Assembly: GCA_015661985.1 (NCBI GenBank)
Contig: DQVB01000131.1
Coordinates: forward strand, 1-19,095
Length of the DNA: 19,095 nt
Origin: Planctomycetota bacterium
Lineage (GTDB): Bacteria; Planctomycetota; Planctomycetia; Pirellulales; Thermoguttaceae
Direction: 5' to 3'
Within the stretch, counting starts at the first letter, position 1. Every line of letters begins with the position of its first letter. Of this stretch, positions 14,797 through 19,095 are shown in pieces. The notes beneath the pieces were generated by a model. That model was not told where the DNA came from, did no database searches, and saw only the letters and a list, made by a program, of their open reading frames with translations. Position numbers and translations under genes: made by a program.

Positions 14797-16365
14797 TCAC
14801 GCTTCGGGTGGCTCGCGCAGGGCCAAGGCGCCGGTGGGGCAGGCCGCCACGCACTGGGCGGCCGTTCGGCTCAGGGCCTCTTGGAGGGAGCGGTTGAAGG
14901 GGACGCCCACCCGTACGTCAAAGCCGCGGCCGATGAAGGTCAAGCCGAGCGGCTCGCCGGCCCGTTTGGCGATTTCGATGCATAGCCCGCAGTCGATGCA
15001 CTTGCCCGGCTCGTAGATCACCTCACCATGATGGTCGACCAGCTGAAACCGGGCCCGCGGGCCCCGGTAGCGGTTCGGGTCGGCGCCGTACCGTTCGGCG
15101 TAACGTTTCAGCTTGCATTGGGTCAGTTTGCGGCAGTCGCAATGGAGGCAGCGGGCGGCCTGTTCGGCCGCTCGGGCGACGGGCAGGTCGGCTGACGAAG
15201 GCAACGGCTGTCGCGGAGCAGGGCTGGCAATCTGGACCAACTGGACCAGTTCCTCCTGCTCCAGTCGGCCCAGGCGAGAGGAGAACGGACGGCCGGGGCC
15301 GTGTATGGGACGGCCGGCCAGGTACCGGTCAATGGCCCCGGCCGCTTCTTTTCCATCGGCCACGCTACGCACGACCAGACATTGGCCGCGCACTGCGCAT
15401 CCGGCGGCGAACAGCCCCGGGCGGCTGGTCTGAAACGTCCCTCGGTCCACCTGAATGCCCCGCGGCGATGCCTCCAAGCCCCATTGTCGAACCCTTTGGG
15501 GATCGATCTTGCCGCAGGCTACCAGCACGGCGTCGAACCCTGTTTGGAGATCATCCAGGGACGGGTCTTGGCCCACCTCCGTTTCCCATCGCGTTTGTAT
15601 TCCCAGGCGAAGGATCTGCTGGATTTCGTGATCCAGCACATCGCGCTGCAGTTCCTCCTCGGAGAACTGGCACCGCAGCCGTCCTCCCGGTTCGGGCTGC
15701 TTATCCAACAGCGTCACCTGGTGGCCTTTTTGGCGCAGGTAATAGGCGGCGGCCAACCCCGTGGGCCCCGCGCCGACGACCGCCACGCGCTTTCCCGTTT
15801 GCGGGCTGCATTCAGGCAGGTAGGGGTTCGGGGAGGCCAAATCGGCATCGGCGGCCACCCGTTTCAGCTCGCACACGGCCACAGGCCCGTCGGCAGCCCC
15901 GCGACGGCAACCCTTCTCGCACGGTTTGGGACACACACGGCCCAGCACGGCAGGCAGAGCGATATCGCGCTTGATCGTCACGATCGCTCGCTGCAGATCG
16001 AGTCGGCCGATTTGCCGCAGCATCAGCGGAATGTCCATGTGGGCCGGACAGGCGAAATGACACGGGGCCAGGCAGTCGCCCGCGTGATCACTCAGCAACA
16101 ACTCCAGCGCCGTCCGCCGCACCTGGTGCACTTCGGGCGTTTCGCTTTCCACCTCCATACCGTCTTCGGCCCGCGTGCCGCAGGCAGGGACCATCCGTTG
16201 CGAGCCTCGCAGCTTGACCATGCACACCAAACAGGACGTGCTGGGCGGGTAACCTTCCAGGAAACAGAGCGCAGGGACATCGACGCCCAGTTCCCGGGCC
16301 GCGTCCAAGACCGTGGCGCCGGGCGGCACCTGTACGGGCTTTCCGTCAATGGTGAGTTCTGGCAT
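14797..16365 (-). CDS. FAD-dependent iron-sulfur oxidoreductase (2Fe-2S + GltD/DPYD-like)
   Basis: 522 aa from ATG 16365, where the ferredoxin fold begins (MPELTIDG). An in-frame ATG at 16404 with a weak GGGG upstream is possible. Domains in order: a [2Fe-2S] domain of NuoG/HoxU type with Cys34, 45, 48 and 62; a DPYD_II/GltD N-terminal-type iron-sulfur domain with Cys98, 102, 106 and 145, 149, 153 (ACPAHMDIP and GRVCPKPCEKGC), likely for two [4Fe-4S] clusters; an FAD Rossmann fold with VVGAGPTGLAAAYYL from residue 195 (GxGxxG at 197-202); an extra Cys-rich segment (RCLHCDCRKLTQC); and a C-terminal ferredoxin-like region with Cys456, 459, 462 and 505, 509 (CVAACPTGAL). Only about 35 residues separate FDAVLVACG from GLFAAGC, so the NADPH-binding domain that splits the FAD domain in GltD is absent. 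It is probably a cytoplasmic electron-transfer enzyme; its partner is unknown. Confidence 0.8.
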   Translation of the reverse strand: MPELTIDGKPVQVPPGATVLDAARELGVDVPALCFLEGYPPSTSCLVCMVKLRGSQRMVPACGTRAEDGMEVESETPEVHQVRRTALELLLSDHAGDCLAPCHFACPAHMDIPLMLRQIGRLDLQRAIVTIKRDIALPAVLGRVCPKPCEKGCRRGAADGPVAVCELKRVAADADLASPNPYLPECSPQTGKRVAVVGAGPTGLAAAYYLRQKGHQVTLLDKQPEPGGRLRCQFSEEELQRDVLDHEIQQILRLGIQTRWETEVGQDPSLDDLQTGFDAVLVACGKIDPQRVRQWGLEASPRGIQVDRGTFQTSRPGLFAAGCAVRGQCLVVRSVADGKEAAGAIDRYLAGRPIHGPGRPFSSRLGRLEQEELVQLVQIASPAPRQPLPSSADLPVARAAEQAARCLHCDCRKLTQCKLKRYAERYGADPNRYRGPRARFQLVDHHGEVIYEPGKCIDCGLCIEIAKRAGEPLGLTFIGRGFDVRVGVPFNRSLQEALSRTAAQCVAACPTGALALREPPEA

Positions 16366-16474
16366 GTGAACCGTTGTTGCAAACCATGGGGTTTCCACTG
16401 CCATTTGCCCCGCAACATCAACAGGGGGTCAACGGCCCGGCGTAACCCGCCCGTCGCACGCGCCATCTGGTGGA

Positions 16475-16503
16475 ATTATACCCGTGCCGAGCGTTCCGGA
16501 CAG
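16475..16503 (-). promoter_or_regulatory. Candidate promoter of the flavoprotein gene
   Basis: A perfect TATAAT (16475-16480 on the minus strand) stands out in GC-rich surroundings. With a 17-bp spacer the -35 position reads CTGTCC, only three of six matches. It lies about 70 nt before ATG 16404 and 110 nt before ATG 16365. Confidence 0.45.
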
Positions 16504-16611
16504 TCGCCCCGAGGCAGGCCGTACGGCTGGGCCATGGGGCGATGAGCCGGTCATCGGGGATTGTTGTCCCTTTGGTTGCGGCGGTGCTCCAGACTGGCAA
16601 GATCGGCGCGG

Positions 16612-16639
16612 CCTGCGCCGGGAAGTTGCTCGGCGCAGG
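16612..16639 (-). terminator. Perfect 9-bp stem-loop
   Basis: CCTGCGCCG and CGGCGCAGG pair perfectly around a 10-nt loop, about 110 nt past the propeller-gene stop. No T-tract follows on the minus strand. Confidence 0.35.
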
Positions 16640-16642
16640 GAT

Positions 16643-16669
16643 CGAGGCGGCACCTTTGGCCCCGCCTCG
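16643..16669 (-). terminator. Perfect 8-bp stem-loop
   Basis: CGAGGCGG and CCGCCTCG pair perfectly around an 11-nt loop, only 3 nt from the neighbouring 9-bp stem. Together they could act as a tandem transcription end or be part of a small structured RNA. Confidence 0.35.
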
Positions 16670-16702
16670 GGTTACGATACATGGTCACGCGGCATCGAGT
16701 GT

Positions 16703-16728
16703 CGCAGCGCGGGAGCGCGAAGGCTGCG
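16703..16728 (-). terminator. 6-bp stem-loop just past the propeller gene stop
   Basis: CGCAGC and GCTGCG pair around a 14-nt loop that can itself form a GCGC/GCGC stem. It starts about 20 nt after the stop codon. There is no T-tract. Confidence 0.3.
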
Positions 16729-16747
16729 GCCATGGGCGCGGCGAGCC

Positions 16748-19095
16748 TCACAACCCGCCAAGACCCTTCTCCACGCCTCCATTTCCTCGGCCAGGCTTGC
16801 TGCCGGACAGACAGCATACCTCACCATCCATCGTGGCCAGGTAGAGGCGGCCGGCCGCCGCGATAAGGCCATCGAAGACCGGTGGGCTGGGCAGACGCTG
16901 GCGGCTGAGGATCTTTCCGTCGTCAGTGGACAGGGCGCAGAGCACGCCGCCGTGCCGGCCTTCCCACGTGCCGGCCGGATCGTCGCTGCTCAAGACGTCG
17001 GGCGGCCCAGCCACCCAAAGGGTGTCGCCGGCCAGGACCATTGCGCGAGCCCAGACGGGCAGTTTCCGGGTCCAGCGGTATTGCTTTGCTGGGGCACGCC
17101 GGGCCCCGCGCCGTGCGGCGCGATTCGCCGCCTCTTCGTCCCGTGGCCATTCGGTGGCGAAGGCCTGGTACCAAGTATGCCGGCGTTGGGCATCCCGCGT
17201 GGGGTTGTAGTGGAACACCGTGGCCCCATCGATGCCCACGTGGGCTCCGTGATGGACGTACTGGTTGCGTCCGAAACCGTAGACGCCCGACGGCCCGACC
17301 ACCAGCAAACGGCCCGCCGGCAGGCGGTTACCTGCGCGTGGCCAGCCTCCGTAGTTGGTACCCATCAACGTGCCGATCATCCAATAGGTGCGGTGCCACC
17401 ACGTGTCATCCAGGAACCCCGCCGCACTGAACAGGTGCGGTACGTCGGGCGGTTGGGGACGGCCTTCCAGATCGAAGCGGCGGTGGCGCATGAAGACCGA
17501 CGTACCGTCGCAGGAAAGTACGTCGGGCAGGGCCCCCGGCATATTGGTCCCCTGGACCACATCCCTGCGCTGGTAACCCGTCTCCGGATCCCGGTCATCA
17601 ATGACCGTTTCCGAAAGCAGCTGGCCTGTGGTCGCCTCCAGGCGGCAGAGACGGATGCCGCCGTCCAGATAGGACGAGCGGCCTGCGGCACAATAGACGA
17701 CGCCCTCGTGCACCAGCACGCTGCCATGGACCGGCCACAGCGATTCCAGCTGGTCGCAAGCGATGATCCTTTGCTCGTCCGGAGCGGCGCGGAACCGCCA
17801 GGCCAACGCGCCGTCCGAAGCCCGGAGACAGTAGACCCAGCCATCGGCACAGCCGAAAAACACCCGTCCCTGCCAGAACGTGGGAGGCGAATCGACTCGC
17901 CCGCCCGCGGTAAACTGCCAAAGCGGCTGGCCGTTTTCAGCATCCAGTGCATGCACCGTGTGGGCATGGACTTGAGCGACCAGCAGCTTCCCGTCGGCCA
18001 CGACCACGCTGCTCAGCCGACCGCCGAGCCGCTCCTTCCACGCCACGTCCACGCTCGCGGGCACCGCACTCGGCGTGGCGCCGCTGCGCGCCGGATCGTG
18101 GCGAAATGTGGGCCAGTCGGTTGCGGGTCGAGGGTTGCGGGTTGCCGGTTGAGGGTCGACGGTCCCCAGTTCGTCGTAGACCGGGCCGCGTTCCAACCGC
18201 GATTTCGCTTTTGGCTCCCGACCCTGGGCGCTCGGCCCCCCGCTGAAGCAATTGAAGCCCGTCAGTTTCGACCGGATGAAACACGCGCAGGTGTGGGGCG
18301 GCACGTAGAGCAGTCCGTTGCAGGGCATCACGCCATATTGGCACGTCCCCCGCGTCCAATGATGAGGGACGGGCACACCCGTGGCCAAGTCGATGAATTC
18401 CACTCCTGAACGGCCCAGCACCAGGTATCGGTTGGTGGCCTTGTTGCGATAGCACCGTTGGTGGCCCATGCCGGGATTGAAGAACTGCTGGTCTTTCGGC
18501 CGCGTGCGTTTCACTTCGCCCGTTTTCGGATCACGGCCTTCGGTCACGCCGGGATCGCGGGCGCGCACCAGGTTTCCGGTCCACACCAGCCCGTCGGCCA
18601 CCAACACGTCAACCGGCGCGTTATAGCATTCCCGGCAGGGAGCGCTCCACAGCCGCCGGCCCGTGTCGGCGGAGAAGGCCACGAGCTCGCCCGCCGGAGC
18701 CTGGCCGCCTGCGCTGGTGACGATCCACTCCACCTGACGCTCGCTCCGGTCGGGCGATTTCTTCTGGCTGACCGCCCGGTCGGCTGACAGGACCACGTCA
18801 CCGTAAACGACCAGCGTCGGGGCGGACCAGGCCGGCCGGCTGCGGCTGGTGGGACGCTCCGCCCGCCACAGCTGTTTGCCCGAAGCGGCATCCAGACAGA
18901 TCACATAATCGGGGTTCTGGAAGAAGACGCGCCCGCCGCTGGTGGCCAACGTGGTGGGCATCAGCTCGCTGGTATCGGCGTCGCGCCTTTCCCACAACAG
19001 GCGGCCGGTGGCCGCCTCCAGCGCCACGATGCGCTTCGGCGGCGGGTTGTCCACGTAAGGCGGCCGCTGTGGTCGCACTTCGGCCAACCCAGGCC
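16748..19095 (-). CDS. PQQ-like beta-propeller repeat protein, 5' partial
   Basis: At least 779 aa. The frame is open through the right edge; a TTG at 19087 is the first possible start inside the window, so the N-terminus is probably missing. Repeated PQQ-type blades are visible, with patterns like 'ALDAATGRLLWERR', 'CLDAASGKQLWRA', 'AFSADTGRRLWSAPC', 'ALDAENGQPLWQF', 'CLRASDGALAWRFRA' and 'ALSTDDGKIL', each a beta-propeller strand with the Trp docking motif (PF13360/PF01011 type). A second propeller begins after a linker with WPTFRHDPARSG (about 18085-18120), a common start of this domain in planctomycetes. The linker is encoded by six heptanucleotide repeat units. CACF and similar Cys pairs occur near 18280. 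No enzymatic motif is seen, and PQQ binding is not implied by the fold; it may be a scaffold or binding protein. The frame ends at TGA 16748-16750. Confidence 0.8.
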   Translation of the reverse strand, partial: PGLAEVRPQRPPYVDNPPPKRIVALEAATGRLLWERRDADTSELMPTTLATSGGRVFFQNPDYVICLDAASGKQLWRAERPTSRSRPAWSAPTLVVYGDVVLSADRAVSQKKSPDRSERQVEWIVTSAGGQAPAGELVAFSADTGRRLWSAPCRECYNAPVDVLVADGLVWTGNLVRARDPGVTEGRDPKTGEVKRTRPKDQQFFNPGMGHQRCYRNKATNRYLVLGRSGVEFIDLATGVPVPHHWTRGTCQYGVMPCNGLLYVPPHTCACFIRSKLTGFNCFSGGPSAQGREPKAKSRLERGPVYDELGTVDPQPATRNPRPATDWPTFRHDPARSGATPSAVPASVDVAWKERLGGRLSSVVVADGKLLVAQVHAHTVHALDAENGQPLWQFTAGGRVDSPPTFWQGRVFFGCADGWVYCLRASDGALAWRFRAAPDEQRIIACDQLESLWPVHGSVLVHEGVVYCAAGRSSYLDGGIRLCRLEATTGQLLSETVIDDRDPETGYQRRDVVQGTNMPGALPDVLSCDGTSVFMRHRRFDLEGRPQPPDVPHLFSAAGFLDDTWWHRTYWMIGTLMGTNYGGWPRAGNRLPAGRLLVVGPSGVYGFGRNQYVHHGAHVGIDGATVFHYNPTRDAQRRHTWYQAFATEWPRDEEAANRAARRGARRAPAKQYRWTRKLPVWARAMVLAGDTLWVAGPPDVLSSDDPAGTWEGRHGGVLCALSTDDGKILSRQRLPSPPVFDGLIAAAGRLYLATMDGEVCCLSGSKPGRGNGGVEKGLGGL
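18121..18162. repeat. Array of six degenerate heptanucleotide units
   Basis: Six consecutive 7-bp units fit T(T/C)G(A/C)(C/G)GG on the plus strand; two of them are identical (TTGCGGG at 18121-18127 and 18135-18141). The array is 42 bp, a multiple of three, so it stays in frame in the propeller gene, where the minus strand encodes a PQPATRNPRPAT-type linker between propeller domains. Confidence 0.65.

Larger units (their letters stand above)
16366..16747. other. Structured intergenic region between propeller and flavoprotein genes
   Basis: This is about 380 bp between two minus-strand genes. It contains three perfect inverted repeats in a row on the side of the propeller gene (16703-16728, 16643-16669, 16612-16639) and a TATAAT box nearer the flavoprotein gene. 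No credible coding frame is present. The layout suggests that transcription of the propeller gene ends here and a new transcript starts for the flavoprotein. Confidence 0.45.

Noticed and set aside
14396..14854. 152-aa minus-strand frame in the gap after the methyltransferase
   Set aside because: It overlaps the end of the flavoprotein gene, has no ribosome-binding site, and shows no recognisable domain.
16366..16404. Upstream start of the flavoprotein at ATG 16404
   Set aside because: It cannot be excluded, but the ferredoxin fold starts at MPELTIDG (16365) and the 13 extra residues add no domain; the ribosome-binding site for either start is weak.

Overview
This window is GC-rich bacterial DNA that looks like a planctomycete (Planctomycetota, probably Pirellulales-like). 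That is an inference from the gene types: a secreted protein with about 30 cysteines, a beta-propeller/PHP-domain (DUF3604-like) protein, PQQ-type propellers, OprP-like porins, and a GltD-like iron-sulfur flavoprotein of a form I associate with planctomycetes. There are no rRNA or tRNA genes, insertion sequences, integrases or CRISPR arrays that I can support.

Layout, left to right. (1) A large beta-propeller + PHP-domain protein runs off the left edge (+). It converges through a short hairpin-bearing gap on an LPG-synthase/flippase-like membrane protein (-). (2) An AI-2E/PerM-family permease (+) is transcribed divergently from it and carries a long charged C-terminal tail. (3) A minus-strand envelope cluster follows: an OprP-like porin, a cysteine-rich secreted protein, and a second porin clearly paralogous to the first. 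Both porins have signal peptides and an N-terminal coiled coil, and their leaders share a 10-bp motif about 260 nt upstream of the start. (4) Divergent from porin 2 is a secreted glycoside-hydrolase-like TIM-barrel protein (+). (5) Next on + is an unusual DNA methyltransferase: a beta-class catalytic domain, then two copies of a degenerate repeat, then a GIY-YIG-like domain that lacks the catalytic Glu. No restriction enzyme gene lies beside it. (6) A 612-bp gap with no convincing gene leads to two minus-strand genes: an FAD/iron-sulfur oxidoreductase and a PQQ-like beta-propeller protein that runs off the right edge. A structured intergenic region with three perfect inverted repeats and a TATAAT box separates them.

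The genes look mostly monocistronic (long gaps, individual ribosome-binding sites, frequent strand switches), so operon-based inference is weak. The common theme is envelope and extracytoplasmic function: porins, secreted cysteine-rich and carbohydrate-active proteins, propellers and membrane proteins. The most unusual items are the methyltransferase fusion with its internal duplication, the flavoprotein that lacks the usual NADPH-binding insert and has Cys in the FAD-binding AAGD position, and the in-frame array of six heptanucleotide units in the propeller gene.
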